Origin: an uncultured Alphaproteobacteria bacterium | GTDB lineage: Bacteria; Pseudomonadota; Alphaproteobacteria; Puniceispirillales; Marisalimonadaceae | Assembly: GCA_937142855.1 (NCBI GenBank) | Contig: CAKZQZ010000053.1 | Coordinates: forward strand, 21,835-85,834 | DNA: 64,000 bases | Direction: 5' to 3' | Part shown: positions 12,077 through 21,364 of the stretch, piece by piece | Position numbering within the stretch: position 1 is the first letter of the stretch | Layout of the letters: each line of letters begins with the position of its first letter | Program-made: the position numbers and the translations under genes | The notes under the pieces: model-generated | Database searches by the model: none | What the model was told of the DNA's origin: nothing | The model's input: only the letters and a program-made list of their open reading frames with translations

Positions 12077-12625
12077 TTAATTTACTCTTTGGTAATGCCA
12101 ATAACTAAATTCAGGAGAATTAATATTTTTATGAAATTCCTGTAATTTCGTTTTTTTCCAATCTTTATCATTTAATTTTGGAAACTTAGCTCCTTTAGTT
12201 ATATTTATTTGAACCTTTGTCATTTGAATTACATCACAAAAATCTATACCCAAATTATAAATTTCTGATCCTCCAAATAGAAATATTTTTTTTTGGACAG
12301 TTACTTCTGGGTTGTGCTTTTCATTTTTAATCCATTTATCTGCTTCTTGTATTGCTTCATCAAAAGAATTAACTACTATCGCTCCATTGAAATTAGTAAG
12401 ATTTGAGCGTGTTAAAACTATATTTGCCCTGCCAGGAAGAGGCCTTCCTATAGATTCCCATGTTTTTCTTCCCATTATCAAAGGGGCACCCATTGTCATA
12501 GATTTCAACCTTTTTAAATCACCAGGTAAATGCCATAACAATTTATTTCCATCGCCAATAATTCTATCTTCGTTCATGGCTACAACACATTCCATAGGGT
12601 ATTTTAAATTATTCTTATTGAGCAT
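12077..12625 (-). CDS. folA: Dihydrofolate reductase
   Basis: FolA reduces dihydrofolate to tetrahydrofolate with NADPH, regenerating the cofactor oxidised by thymidylate synthase. The N-terminal strand VVAMNEDRIIGDGNKLLWHLPGD contains the Met20-loop region. MGRKTWESIGRPLPGR is the family signature, and the GGSEIY strand binds NADPH. At 182 residues it is slightly longer than average. It lies 2 bases after thyA, the classic thyA-folA operon. Confidence 0.96.
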   Translation of the reverse strand: MLNKNNLKYPMECVVAMNEDRIIGDGNKLLWHLPGDLKRLKSMTMGAPLIMGRKTWESIGRPLPGRANIVLTRSNLTNFNGAIVVNSFDEAIQEADKWIKNEKHNPEVTVQKKIFLFGGSEIYNLGIDFCDVIQMTKVQINITKGAKFPKLNDKDWKKTKLQEFHKNINSPEFSYWHYQRVN

Positions 12626-12627
12626 TT

Positions 12628-13422
12628 TTAAACAGCTACGGGAGCAGAAATATTAGGATGAGGGTCATAATCTAAAATTTCAAAATCTTCATATTTAAAA
12701 TCATTTATGCTATCAAATTTTTTCCTAAATTTTAAATTTGGCAACGTTTTAATGGACCTTGATAACTGTACCTTTGCCTGATTAAAATGGTTTTTATAAA
12801 TATGGGCATCTCCTAAGGTATGTACAAAGTCGCCAACTGAAAGGCCTGTTACATTTGCAATCATATGAGTTAAAATTGAATATGAAGCTATATTAAAAGG
12901 AACTCCTAAAAAAATATCTGCACTTCTTTGATATAATTGACAAGATAATTTATTATCTGAAACATAAAATTGAAAAAGGCAATGGCAAGGTGGCAAAGCC
13001 ATGGATTCCACATCTGATGGGTTCCATGCAGAAATAATTAGCCTTCTTGAGTCAGGGTTTTTTTTGATCTGATTAATTATATTATTTAATTGGTCAATTT
13101 TTTTCCCATCTGGCGTATCCCAACTTCTCCATTGCTTTCCATAAACTGGTCCAAGGTCACCTTTTTCATCAGCCCATTCATCCCATATTGATACATTATT
13201 TTCTTTTAAATAAGAAATATTAGTATCACCCTTAATAAACCACAATAATTCATGTATAATAGATTTTAAGTGAAGTTTTTTTGTTGTGAGTAAAGGCAAT
13301 CCATCCATTAAATTAAATCTCATTTGCCACCCAAAAACAGAATGGGTTCCCGTTCCTGTTCTATCATTTTTGATGTTACCTTCATCAAGAACGTGACTTA
13401 ATAAATCTAAATATTGCTTCAT
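12628..13422 (-). CDS. thyA: Thymidylate synthase (ThyA)
   Basis: ThyA methylates dUMP to dTMP with methylene-tetrahydrofolate. It shows the catalytic cysteine in [14 protein letters not shown], the substrate-binding [18 protein letters not shown] stretch and a C-terminus ending in APVAV. The length is 264 residues, as in E. coli. The start is ATG 13422, preceded by a TTGGAG ribosome site; an extended TTG start at 13434 would use that same run as codons. The presence of ThyA with FolA indicates the classical folate-dependent route rather than ThyX. Confidence 0.97.
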   Translation of the reverse strand: MKQYLDLLSHVLDEGNIKNDRTGTGTHSVFGWQMRFNLMDGLPLLTTKKLHLKSIIHELLWFIKGDTNISYLKENNVSIWDEWADEKGDLGPVYGKQWRSWDTPDGKKIDQLNNIINQIKKNPDSRRLIISAWNPSDVESMALPPCHCLFQFYVSDNKLSCQLYQRSADIFLGVPFNIASYSILTHMIANVTGLSVGDFVHTLGDAHIYKNHFNQAKVQLSRSIKTLPNLKFRKKFDSINDFKYEDFEILDYDPHPNISAPVAV

Positions 13423-13493
13423 CAATAACTCCAATAGAAATAATTAGTTTAATTCTATCATTATGTGTTCTTTAATAAAAATAATAAATGATG

Positions 13494-13499
13494 TATACT
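13494..13499 (+). promoter_or_regulatory. Probable -10 element of the ssrA promoter
   Basis: TATACT, close to the sigma-70 -10 consensus, lies about 8-10 bases before the likely start of the tmRNA precursor. No strong -35 is seen; TTTAAT is 17 bases upstream. Confidence 0.35.
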
Positions 13500-13507
13500 A
13501 AAAAGGT

Positions 13508-13798
13508 CATTTCTATGACTATGGTGATAAACGTTTTTTAGAATAAGCTTAGCGGACCCGGGGGCGGTACCCGGCGCCTCCACCATGATATGGGGGCGAA
13601 ATAGGATCGACGCGTGTAGTAAAAATTAAATTTTCACTCGGTATTGTACCACCGTTATCGGGCTATTTTAGTAGTTGCAAACGACAACTATGCTCCGGTA
13701 GCTGCAGCAGCGTAAGCAGCCAAAGCAACCGAAACTTAGTCCAATTTTATAGCTAAAATTGGCGGGGTTAAGTTTACCTGGCAACAGAAATACTTAGA
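13508..13798 (+). ncRNA. ssrA: Transfer-messenger RNA, circularly permuted (two-piece) type
   Basis: tmRNA rescues stalled ribosomes and tags the nascent chain for proteolysis. The gene is permuted: the acceptor half comes first, with a T-arm (CCGGG stem, loop GGCGGTA) and an encoded CCA end at 13583-13585. A very short spacer follows, then the 5' end of the coding half (GGGGGCGA from 13592, pairing with the CGCCTCC acceptor strand). The tag frame is at 13677-13715 and reads ANDNYAPVAAAA followed by TAA. Its last residues are all alanine, rather than the more familiar ...LAA or ...VAA ending. The permuted layout is an alphaproteobacterial trait. Outer ends are approximate. sspB, the adaptor gene, is the next gene downstream. 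Confidence 0.92.
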
Positions 13799-13799
13799 T

Positions 13800-13827
13800 G
13801 GCGAGAATTTAATTCTCGCCATTTTTT
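13800..13827 (+). terminator. Rho-independent terminator after ssrA
   Basis: GGCGAGAATT and AATTCTCGCC form a perfect 10-base-pair hairpin with a single-base gap between the arms, followed by a run of T residues. It ends the tmRNA transcript before sspB. Confidence 0.85.
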
Positions 13828-13906
13828 CTAATTATATCTTGTAAAAATTATATTAAAAAATATAGAATAGATAAATTAATTAATAAATTTAGGGGAATTA
13901 GTTTTA

Positions 13907-14419
13907 GTGGATAATAGCAATAATGGTGGACTAGAAAATAAAGGTTTTGATTACGACTCTTTGGTTGAAGAAAGTCTAAAAAATGTTGTTAAAAAAGTTT
14001 TAAAAATTACATCAGAAACTGGCCTTGAGGGTGAAAGTCATTTTTTTATTTCATTTAATGGTAATGATCCAGACGTAATTGTTCCCCCTGAGTTAAAAAA
14101 TAATGATAATGCAGAAATAAAAATAATTATACAGCATCAATTTTGGGACTTAAAAACAACCGATGACCATTTTGAGGTAACATTATCTTTCAATGGGCAG
14201 AAAAAGAATATTTTTATCCCTTTTAGAGCTGTTACCTCTTTTACAGATCCATCAGTAGGGTTTGGTCTCCAATTTAAAGTTGAAAATGAATTAAAACTTC
14301 TTCCAGATGATGTTAATGCTAAAAAAAATCTATCTCCCAAAATTCCTACTATTGAATTAGATCAAGAAACTAAGTCAGGTGAAATAGTTTCTTTAGACGA
14401 ATTCAGAGATAAAAAATAA
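13907..14419 (+). CDS. sspB: SspB-family ClpXP adaptor protein (alpha type)
   Basis: SspB-alpha tethers ssrA-tagged proteins to the ClpXP protease. After an acidic N-terminus, the protein matches the SspB beta-sheet fold: [25 protein letters not shown], then a hydrophobic core ending in [20 protein letters not shown]. The acidic tail ends in [11 protein letters not shown]; the C-terminal motif in this family docks on the ClpX zinc-binding domain. The length is 170 residues. ATG and GTG both fit at the start region; GTG at 13907 follows AGGGGAATTAG. Its position right after ssrA, the source of its target tag, supports the assignment. Confidence 0.88.
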   Translation: MDNSNNGGLENKGFDYDSLVEESLKNVVKKVLKITSETGLEGESHFFISFNGNDPDVIVPPELKNNDNAEIKIIIQHQFWDLKTTDDHFEVTLSFNGQKKNIFIPFRAVTSFTDPSVGFGLQFKVENELKLLPDDVNAKKNLSPKIPTIELDQETKSGEIVSLDEFRDKK

Positions 14420-14447
14420 AATCAATCACTTCATTAAGGAGAGTTAC

Positions 14448-16061
14448 TTGAGCGAATTTAATTATTCACCAATGTTCCCAGTTTTAGAAGACAAAACTGA
14501 TTATATCAAAATTTCTGATTCCTATGTTAGCAAATTAACACTTAATGGAATTGAAATTTTAAAGATTGAACCCAAAGCGCTAACTTTACTAACTCAAAGA
14601 GCTTTTAAAGACGTGTCTCATTTATTAAGAACTTCTCATCTTGAACAACTAAAAAATATATTAGATGACAAGGAAGCCTCACAAAACGACCATTTTGTTG
14701 CTCTAACCATGCTCAAAAATGCAAACATCTCTTCTGCGGGGATTCTCCCAATGTGTCAGGACACTGGGACTGCTATAGTTATGGGTTATAAAGGAGAAAA
14801 AGTTTTCACTAACTGTGATGATGGCAAACATATATCTTTAGGTGTTTATAATACTTATAAAGAAAATAACTTAAGATTTTCACAACTTGCACCATTATCT
14901 ATGTTTAATGAAAAAAATACAGCTAATAACCTTCCTGCTGAAATCACTTTATTTGCGTCAGAAGGAGCAGAATACAAGTTTGCATTTGTACAAAAAGGTG
15001 GTGGCTCAGCTAATAAAAGTTTTTTATTTCAAGCTACCCCTGCAAGTTTGAATTACGAAGGTTTAAAAGATTTTTTATATGAAAAAATAATATCCTTAGG
15101 AACAGCAGCATGCCCTCCCTATCATCTTTCAATTGTTATTGGAGGAACTTCAGCAGAACTAAATCTAAAAACTGTTAAGCTTGGTTCAATGCGTTACTTA
15201 GATAATTTACCTACCGAAGGCGACCATAAAAGTGGTCATGCTTACAGAGATTTAGAGTGGGAAAAAATCATACTAGATATGACTCGGGAGATGGGAATTG
15301 GCGCTCAATTTGGAGGTAAATATTTTTGTCATGACGTTAGGGTTATTAGATTACCTAGACATGGTGCTTCATTACCAATAGGTATCGGTGTGTCTTGTTC
15401 AGCAGATCGTCAAGTATTAGGTAAGATAAATGAAAATGGAATTTTTATTGAAAAATTAGAAACTGATCCTGCACAATTCTTACCTGAAATTGATCCCCAA
15501 AATATATCATCAGATAAAGTAATTAATATAGATCTTAACAAACCAATGACACATATTTTAGAACAATTAAATGAATGTGAAGTTAAAACAAGAGTTAGCC
15601 TAACTGGACCTTTAATTGTAGCTAGGGACATAGCCCACGCAAAACTTTTAGAAAGGTTAGATAAAGAAGGATCACTTCCAGATTATATAAAAAATCATCC
15701 TGTCTATTATGCAGGACCTGCAAAAACGCCTGAAGGAATGGCATCAGGTTCGTTTGGCCCCACAACTGCGGGCAGAATGGATGCATATGTAGATAAATTT
15801 CAACAAAACGGCGGCTCGATGGTTATGCTTGCAAAAGGTAACAGGTCTTCACAAGTCAGAGAAGCTTGCAGTAAATATGGAGGTTTTTATCTTGGTACTA
15901 TTGGAGGAACAGCTGCTAAAGTTGCACTTGATTGTATCAAAAAAATTGAGGTTTTAGAATACCCTGAGTTAGGAATGGAAGCCGTTTGGAAAATAGAGGT
16001 GGAGAATTTTCCTGCATTTGTTGTTATTGATAATAAAGGTAATGACTTTTTTAAAAATTAA
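14448..16061 (+). CDS. Class I (iron-sulfur) fumarate hydratase
   Basis: Single-chain class I fumarase converts fumarate and malate in the TCA cycle using an oxygen-sensitive 4Fe-4S cluster. The N-terminal alpha part holds the cluster cysteines in MCQDTGTA and GTAACPPYH, with further support from [10 protein letters not shown]. The C-terminal beta part has [26 protein letters not shown] and the MLAKGNRS loop. The length (537 residues) is that of fused FumA-type enzymes. The start is TTG at 14448, with AAGGAG 6 bases upstream. The same superfamily includes L-tartrate dehydratase, so substrate is inferred from length and context. It converges on the tartrate dehydratase-like gene, overlapping by 4 bases. 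Confidence 0.9.
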   Translation: MSEFNYSPMFPVLEDKTDYIKISDSYVSKLTLNGIEILKIEPKALTLLTQRAFKDVSHLLRTSHLEQLKNILDDKEASQNDHFVALTMLKNANISSAGILPMCQDTGTAIVMGYKGEKVFTNCDDGKHISLGVYNTYKENNLRFSQLAPLSMFNEKNTANNLPAEITLFASEGAEYKFAFVQKGGGSANKSFLFQATPASLNYEGLKDFLYEKIISLGTAACPPYHLSIVIGGTSAELNLKTVKLGSMRYLDNLPTEGDHKSGHAYRDLEWEKIILDMTREMGIGAQFGGKYFCHDVRVIRLPRHGASLPIGIGVSCSADRQVLGKINENGIFIEKLETDPAQFLPEIDPQNISSDKVINIDLNKPMTHILEQLNECEVKTRVSLTGPLIVARDIAHAKLLERLDKEGSLPDYIKNHPVYYAGPAKTPEGMASGSFGPTTAGRMDAYVDKFQQNGGSMVMLAKGNRSSQVREACSKYGGFYLGTIGGTAAKVALDCIKKIEVLEYPELGMEAVWKIEVENFPAFVVIDNKGNDFFKN

Positions 16062-17224
16062 TCAGTCATTTTTTTCATTACAGCAAAGAGATCAGACTTT
16101 CCTTCAAACCCAATTCCATTGATTTCAGGTAGATTAACAAAACTATTTTCCACCTTAACGCCATCTGGGAAGCCCCCATACGGTTGAAAAAGATCTGGAT
16201 AACTTTCATTACCTCCTAAACCTAATCCAGCAGCTATAGCTAAAGACATTTGGTGACCACCATGAGGAATACATCTCGAAATATCCCAATCATGTTTTTT
16301 AAGCATTTCAATTATTTTTAAATACTCAACCAAACCATAACTCAAGGCACAATCAAACTGAAGCCAGTCTTTTTCTTTTCTCATACCAGCATATCTAATG
16401 AGGTTTCTAGCATCTTGAACTGAGAATAAATTTTCTCCGGTTGCTATTGATCCCATATAATTTTGGCTTAATTGTTTATGAAGTTCAAAGTCAAGTGGAT
16501 CACCTGGCTCTTCGTACCAAAATAAATTATATTGAGATAAAGCTTTTCCATAATTGATAGCTGTTTCTAAATCAAACCTCCCATTAGCGTCAACTGCAAG
16601 CTGATCGTCAGGTCCCAAAATATCAAGTATTGCTTCTATTCTTTTACAATCTTCTGACAAAGAAGCTCCGCCAATCTTTTTTTTGACTACTGAGTATCCA
16701 AGATCTAAATATTTTTTTATTTCATCAGTTAACCCACTTAAACCTTGATCAGGCCAATAATATCCCCCAGCGGCATAAACAAAAACTTTTCTATTTGGTT
16801 GGCCGTCCCCATACCTTTCTGCAAGAACTTGATATAGAGGCTTTTCTTCAATTTTTGAAACAAGGTCCCAAATTGCCATATCAATAGTTCCAACAGCAAC
16901 AGACCTTTCTCCGTGTCCTCCAGGTTTTTCGTTTTTCATCATAATGTCCCACATTTTGTGAGGATCGAAGTTGTTGCCTTCTTCGTTTATAATATCTTCT
17001 GGCGAAGCTTCTAATAACCTAGGCCTAAATCTTTCCCTTATCAGGTGACCTTGTCCATATCTACCATTGGAATTAAAGCCATATCCGATAACAGGCTTCC
17101 CATTTTTTTTAATATCACTACATACAGCGACTAAACTGATTGTCATTTTAGAAAAATCAATGTAAGCGTTTTTAATATTAGAACTAATAGACTTAGTATC
17201 TTCAATTATATTTGTAATTTTCAT
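16058..17224 (-). CDS. D-tartrate dehydratase-like enolase-superfamily enzyme
   Basis: This belongs to the mandelate racemase branch of the enolase superfamily and looks closest to D-tartrate dehydratase (TarD), which dehydrates D-tartrate to oxaloacetate. Visible motifs are [20 protein letters not shown], the base-containing VVKKKIGG, metal ligands in [14 protein letters not shown] and TGENLF, and IPHGGHQMS with the catalytic histidine. The C-terminal [16 protein letters not shown] run is strongly characteristic. The length is 388 residues. A related sugar-acid dehydratase activity cannot be excluded. It is an isolated transcription unit converging on fumarase. Confidence 0.75.
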   Translation of the reverse strand: MKITNIIEDTKSISSNIKNAYIDFSKMTISLVAVCSDIKKNGKPVIGYGFNSNGRYGQGHLIRERFRPRLLEASPEDIINEEGNNFDPHKMWDIMMKNEKPGGHGERSVAVGTIDMAIWDLVSKIEEKPLYQVLAERYGDGQPNRKVFVYAAGGYYWPDQGLSGLTDEIKKYLDLGYSVVKKKIGGASLSEDCKRIEAILDILGPDDQLAVDANGRFDLETAINYGKALSQYNLFWYEEPGDPLDFELHKQLSQNYMGSIATGENLFSVQDARNLIRYAGMRKEKDWLQFDCALSYGLVEYLKIIEMLKKHDWDISRCIPHGGHQMSLAIAAGLGLGGNESYPDLFQPYGGFPDGVKVENSFVNLPEINGIGFEGKSDLFAVMKKMTD

Positions 17225-17291
17225 ATTTTTTGTGGGCTATAGCTTAAGTTAATTAACAAAAAAACTAACTACCAAATCACAATAATGTGAA

Positions 17292-17417
17292 TTAGCCTTG
17301 ACGTGCTTTAAATCGAGGATTTCTTTTGTTAATTACATAAAGACGGCCTCTTCTTTTCACTATTTGACAGTGTCTATCTCTGGCCTTTAATGTTTTTAAA
17401 GAACTAACGACTTTCAT
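17292..17417 (-). CDS. rpmJ: 50S ribosomal protein L36 (zinc-free type)
   Basis: This 41-residue protein begins [20 protein letters not shown] and ends [12 protein letters not shown]. It is the usual alphaproteobacterial L36, a small basic protein that stabilises 23S rRNA domain contacts. Only one cysteine remains of the CCHC set, so it does not bind zinc (YkgO-like). It stands alone between the tartrate dehydratase-like gene and msrA. Confidence 0.93.
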   Translation of the reverse strand: MKVVSSLKTLKARDRHCQIVKRRGRLYVINKRNPRFKARQG

Positions 17418-17498
17418 TTTAATTTCCACATTTTGAATTTGTTATCTAATTATATTAACAATTTATTTTGGTCAATATTTATCTTATAAATATATTTA

Positions 17499-18128
17499 TT
17501 ACTTAAATCTTACCCCACCACCACCTAAACCACAATAACCATTAGGATTCTTATATAAATATTGTTGATGATAAGCTTCGGCAAAATAAAATTCTACATC
17601 ATATTTTATTTCAGTTGTGATTTTTTTAAATCCATTAAGATCAAGTAAGTTTTGAAATTCTAGCATTGTTTTTTCTACTTCTTTAATATCTTGATTTTCT
17701 TCTATATAAATTGCCGATCTATATTGAGTTCCAATATCGTTCCCCTGTCTCATACCTTGTGTAGGATCATGACCTTCCCAAAAAGCAATCAGAATTTTTC
17801 TTAAGCTTATTTTTTTTGGGTTATAAACCACCCTGACAACCTCTGTGTGTCCAGTTAAACCACTACAAACTTCTTCATATGTAGGGTTTTTTGTATGGCC
17901 ACCTGCATATCCAACTGATGTATGATATACACCCTCAAGTTGCCAAAAAATTCTTTCTGCTCCCCAAAAGCAACCCATGCCAATAATTATAGTTTTAAAA
18001 TTTTCAGGGATTTCTCTGAAATCAATGCCATTAATCTCATTTCTTAAATCTATATTAATTTGATTTTCTCTACCTACTAAAGCTTTACTCTTTTTGACTA
18101 TTTCTTCTTTATTATTAAAAAAAAACAT
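17499..18128 (-). CDS. msrA: Peptide methionine sulfoxide reductase A
   Basis: MsrA reduces the S-epimer of methionine sulfoxide in proteins. The catalytic cysteine sits in GMGCFWGAERIFW, followed by GVYHTSVGYAGGHTKNPTYEEVCSG split over the family signature. The C-terminal FAEAYHQQYLYKNPNGYCGLGG carries a resolving cysteine. The length of 209 residues includes a 45-residue N-terminal extension, seen in several proteobacterial MsrA proteins. There is no signal peptide, so it acts in the cytoplasm. It is divergent from the polyamine operon. Confidence 0.96.
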   Translation of the reverse strand: MFFFNNKEEIVKKSKALVGRENQINIDLRNEINGIDFREIPENFKTIIIGMGCFWGAERIFWQLEGVYHTSVGYAGGHTKNPTYEEVCSGLTGHTEVVRVVYNPKKISLRKILIAFWEGHDPTQGMRQGNDIGTQYRSAIYIEENQDIKEVEKTMLEFQNLLDLNGFKKITTEIKYDVEFYFAEAYHQQYLYKNPNGYCGLGGGGVRFK

Positions 18129-18187
18129 TAGATCCTCTAATTACGAAAAGTTATCAGATAAGAGTTTAAATTAAATCAAACCAGAAC

Positions 18188-18214
18188 TTGACCAATATAT
18201 AAGTACAATATAAT
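18188..18214 (+). promoter_or_regulatory. Possible sigma-70 promoter of the polyamine operon
   Basis: TTGACC (18188-18193) and a perfect TATAAT (18209-18214) lie upstream of speA. The 15-base spacer is shorter than the ideal 17. Confidence 0.45.
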
Positions 18215-18247
18215 GAAATTGTTTGATTAATTAAAGGATTAGTTACA

Positions 18248-20125
18248 ATGAATGAGGACATTTATGGCATAAAAAAATGGGGGGATGATATACTTGATGT
18301 ACTCGAAAATGGAAATATTGGGCTTAAAAATCCATTTTTTCCTCAAAATCCTCCTGTCGACCTCATCAAAATTATTAAAAGTCTTAATGAAAGAGGTATA
18401 AATTGTCCAGTTTTGTTAAGAGTTACAGATTATTTAGCTTTTAGAATCAACCAAATAAATAAATCTTTTTCAAATGCTATAAAAGAAATAGGTTATAAAG
18501 GTGACTATAGAGGTGTATTTCCAGTAAAAGTTAATCAACAAGCTCAAGTAATTGATAGGATAGTTGAATATGGTAAAGAGTTTGATTTTGGCCTGGAAGT
18601 TGGCTCTAAACCTGAACTTTTAATTGCTTTAGCTCATGATCTTTCAAGTAAATCCACAATTATTTGTAATGGAATTAAAGATAGAGAATTTATCAATTTA
18701 GCCCTTTTGTCTCAAAAAATAGGTTTTAAAACTATATTAGTTTTAGAAAGCCCAAGAGAACTTGACTTAATAATAGAAATTTCTAGAGAACTAGGAATAC
18801 TTCCACTTCTAGGAATTAGAATTAAGTTAACAAATAAAGTGAGTGGTAACTGGTCTCAATCAAGTGGTGACAGAAGCGCGTTTGGTCTATCTGTCGAACA
18901 GGTAATGAATGTGATTAAAAAGTTGAAAGCTAATGACTATCTTGATTGTTTAATTCTTCAACATTCTCATCTTGGTAGCCAGATCCCTGACATAATCGAA
19001 ATTAGAAGAGCTACTCAAGAAGCATGCAGATTTTTTGCAGAAATAACAAGACAAGGCGCCCCCTTAAAGTTCTTAGATCTTGGTGGTGGATTGGGAGTAG
19101 ATTATACTGGCGAACAAAAATCTGCTATTAATTCTATTAATTACTCCCTAGATGAATATTGTATTAACATAGTTGAAACAGTAAAATATGAGCTAGATCA
19201 ATCAAGTTTAAAACATCCTACCATTATAACTGAATCGGGAAGAGCTTGTATAGCCTCAAGCTCAATGTTAATTTTTAATATATTAGAAACTACTAATTTC
19301 GATGGTCAAAAAACAGAACCAGTCAGCAACAAAGATCATCCTTTGTTAAAAAATATGATGCAAATCCCTGAATATCTTAACTTAGAGAGAGTTCAAGAGT
19401 GCTTAAATGATTTAAATTATTATAGGGATGAAATACGCACCCTTTTTAGAAGTGGACAAATTGATTTACCAAATATGGCTAAAACTGAAGAAACCTATTT
19501 ATATGTTATCAATAAAATAAAAAAGGTTTTATCTTCATCAACTGAAATAACAGATGAACTCCAAGTTTCTATTGATAACATGGCAGATATTTATCACGGT
19601 AATTTTTCATTATTTCAAAGTTTACCCGATGTTTGGGCAATAGATCAACTTCACCCAATTGCGCCAATACAAAGATTGAACGAATATCCGGACAGAAGAG
19701 CTGTCTTAAATGATATTACTTGTGATAGTGACGGAATGATAAATAAGTTTGTTCTAAAAGATGGTATATCAAACACCCTTCCTCTTCATAATATTGAAGA
19801 AAATGAAGATTATTTTCTAGGTGTTTTTTATATTGGTGCATACCAAGAAACGTTAGGTGACCTTCATAACTTATTTGGAGATACAAACGTCGTAACTATT
19901 AAGTTAAAAGATGATGGAGGCTATCAACTCCTTCATGAACAAGAAGGAGATACTATATCAGAAGTCCTGTCATATGTTGAATATGAACCTAAAGACATTA
20001 TCAATAGATTCAAGCGTATTGTAGAAGACGCAGTAAGAAGCAGAGATTTATCATTATCAGAAAGAAAAGAGTTAACTCTTTCATTCAAAGAATCTATTTC
20101 CGGATACACCTATTTTGAAAAATAG
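18248..20125 (+). CDS. speA: Biosynthetic arginine decarboxylase SpeA
   Basis: SpeA decarboxylates arginine to agmatine using pyridoxal phosphate. It is a fold III (alanine racemase-like) enzyme: the PLP lysine is Lys94 in GVFPVKVNQQ, the glycine loop is LDLGGGLGVDYTG, and the catalytic cysteine region is DITCDSDGMI. The length of 625 residues is the standard SpeA size. It opens a tight four-gene operon (SpeA, dehydrogenase, decarboxylase, agmatinase). The operon can make putrescine and then spermidine from arginine and aspartate semialdehyde. Confidence 0.95.
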   Translation: MNEDIYGIKKWGDDILDVLENGNIGLKNPFFPQNPPVDLIKIIKSLNERGINCPVLLRVTDYLAFRINQINKSFSNAIKEIGYKGDYRGVFPVKVNQQAQVIDRIVEYGKEFDFGLEVGSKPELLIALAHDLSSKSTIICNGIKDREFINLALLSQKIGFKTILVLESPRELDLIIEISRELGILPLLGIRIKLTNKVSGNWSQSSGDRSAFGLSVEQVMNVIKKLKANDYLDCLILQHSHLGSQIPDIIEIRRATQEACRFFAEITRQGAPLKFLDLGGGLGVDYTGEQKSAINSINYSLDEYCINIVETVKYELDQSSLKHPTIITESGRACIASSSMLIFNILETTNFDGQKTEPVSNKDHPLLKNMMQIPEYLNLERVQECLNDLNYYRDEIRTLFRSGQIDLPNMAKTEETYLYVINKIKKVLSSSTEITDELQVSIDNMADIYHGNFSLFQSLPDVWAIDQLHPIAPIQRLNEYPDRRAVLNDITCDSDGMINKFVLKDGISNTLPLHNIEENEDYFLGVFYIGAYQETLGDLHNLFGDTNVVTIKLKDDGGYQLLHEQEGDTISEVLSYVEYEPKDIINRFKRIVEDAVRSRDLSLSERKELTLSFKESISGYTYFEK

Positions 20126-20150
20126 CTTACTAAATATAAAGGAGATTGAA

Positions 20151-21356
20151 ATGAATACAGTATTAGTAATCGGTGCGGGAGGCGTGAGCCACGTTACAAT
20201 CCATAAAATGGCTTCAGTTTCAATTACTTTTAACAAAATAGTTTTGGCAAGCCGAACAATAGATAAATGTGAAGCAATCAAAAAAAGTGTCAAAAATAAA
20301 TATAATGTTGATATTGAAATAGTTTCTTTGGATGCAGACAATATAAATGAAACAATTTCAGTAATAAAAAAATATAATCCATTTGTGGTAGTTAACCTAG
20401 CCCTTCCATATCAAGATCTTAATATAATGGAGGCATGTCTCTCTACGAATACTCATTATTTAGATACAGCAAATTATGAACCAAAAGATGATGCAAATTT
20501 CGAATATAAATGGCAGTGGGACTTCCAACAAAAATTCAAGAAAAAAGGTATAATGGCTCTCTTAGGTTCAGGGTTTGATCCAGGAGTAACAAATGTTTTT
20601 ACCGCACATACAAAAAAACACTATTTAGATAATATTGAATTTTTAGATATTTTAGATTGCAACGATGGTGACCATGGACATCCATTTGCCACTAACTTTA
20701 ATCCTGAAATTAATATAAGAGAAGTTACATCAGACAGTAAGCATTGGGAGAATAATGAATGGAAAATAGGACCTGCTTTAAAAAATAAAGTATCTTTTGA
20801 TTTTCCTGAAATTGGATCAAAAAATATGTATTTAATGTATCATGAAGAATTAGAAAGTTTGGTAAAACATTTTCCTGAAATTAAAAGAGCAAGATTTTGG
20901 ATGACATTTGGTGATAATTATTTGAAACATTTAGAAGTTCTTGAAAATATTGGCATGACATCTATTAAACCGATTAATTATAATGGAACTGAGATAGTAC
21001 CCTTACAATTTTTAAAAAGTATACTTCCTGACCCAGGGAGCCTTGGTAGTAGAACAAAAGGTAAAACTTGTATTGGAACCATAATTACAGGTACAAAAAA
21101 CAATATAGAAAAGACTTTTTACACTTATAACATATGTGACCACGAAAAATGTTTTGAAGAGGTTGGAAGTCAAGCAATTTCTTATACAACTGGGGTACCA
21201 GCAATGATTGGAACAATGTTGATGTTAGAAAAAAAATGGTTCCAACCAGGTGTATGGAATATGGAACAATTTAACCCTGATCCATTTATGAAACTATTAA
21301 ATCAATATGGATTACCAACCAAAACTATTGAGCTAAGTAATCGTATCACTTTCTAG
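20151..21356 (+). CDS. Carboxy(nor)spermidine dehydrogenase, saccharopine dehydrogenase family
   Basis: This enzyme (CASDH/CANSDH) reductively condenses putrescine, or diaminopropane, with aspartate beta-semialdehyde to form carboxyspermidine or carboxynorspermidine. The Rossmann start is VLVIGAGGVSHVTIHKMA, and the LGSGFDPGVTNVFTAH motif is typical of the LYS1-like family. The start is ATG 20151 with an AAGGAG ribosome site; an upstream TTG frame overlaps speA but lacks one. The length is 401 residues. It is followed 8 bases later by its partner decarboxylase. Neighbouring agmatine-route genes make putrescine the likely amine and spermidine the likely product. Confidence 0.88.
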   Translation: MNTVLVIGAGGVSHVTIHKMASVSITFNKIVLASRTIDKCEAIKKSVKNKYNVDIEIVSLDADNINETISVIKKYNPFVVVNLALPYQDLNIMEACLSTNTHYLDTANYEPKDDANFEYKWQWDFQQKFKKKGIMALLGSGFDPGVTNVFTAHTKKHYLDNIEFLDILDCNDGDHGHPFATNFNPEINIREVTSDSKHWENNEWKIGPALKNKVSFDFPEIGSKNMYLMYHEELESLVKHFPEIKRARFWMTFGDNYLKHLEVLENIGMTSIKPINYNGTEIVPLQFLKSILPDPGSLGSRTKGKTCIGTIITGTKNNIEKTFYTYNICDHEKCFEEVGSQAISYTTGVPAMIGTMLMLEKKWFQPGVWNMEQFNPDPFMKLLNQYGLPTKTIELSNRITF

Positions 21357-21364
21357 GAAAAAAA

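Noticed and set aside
12068..12086. Bidirectional terminator between mrp and folA
   Set aside because: A 7-base inverted repeat is present, but it lacks a T-run on either side and lies on the stop codons; it is too weak to call.
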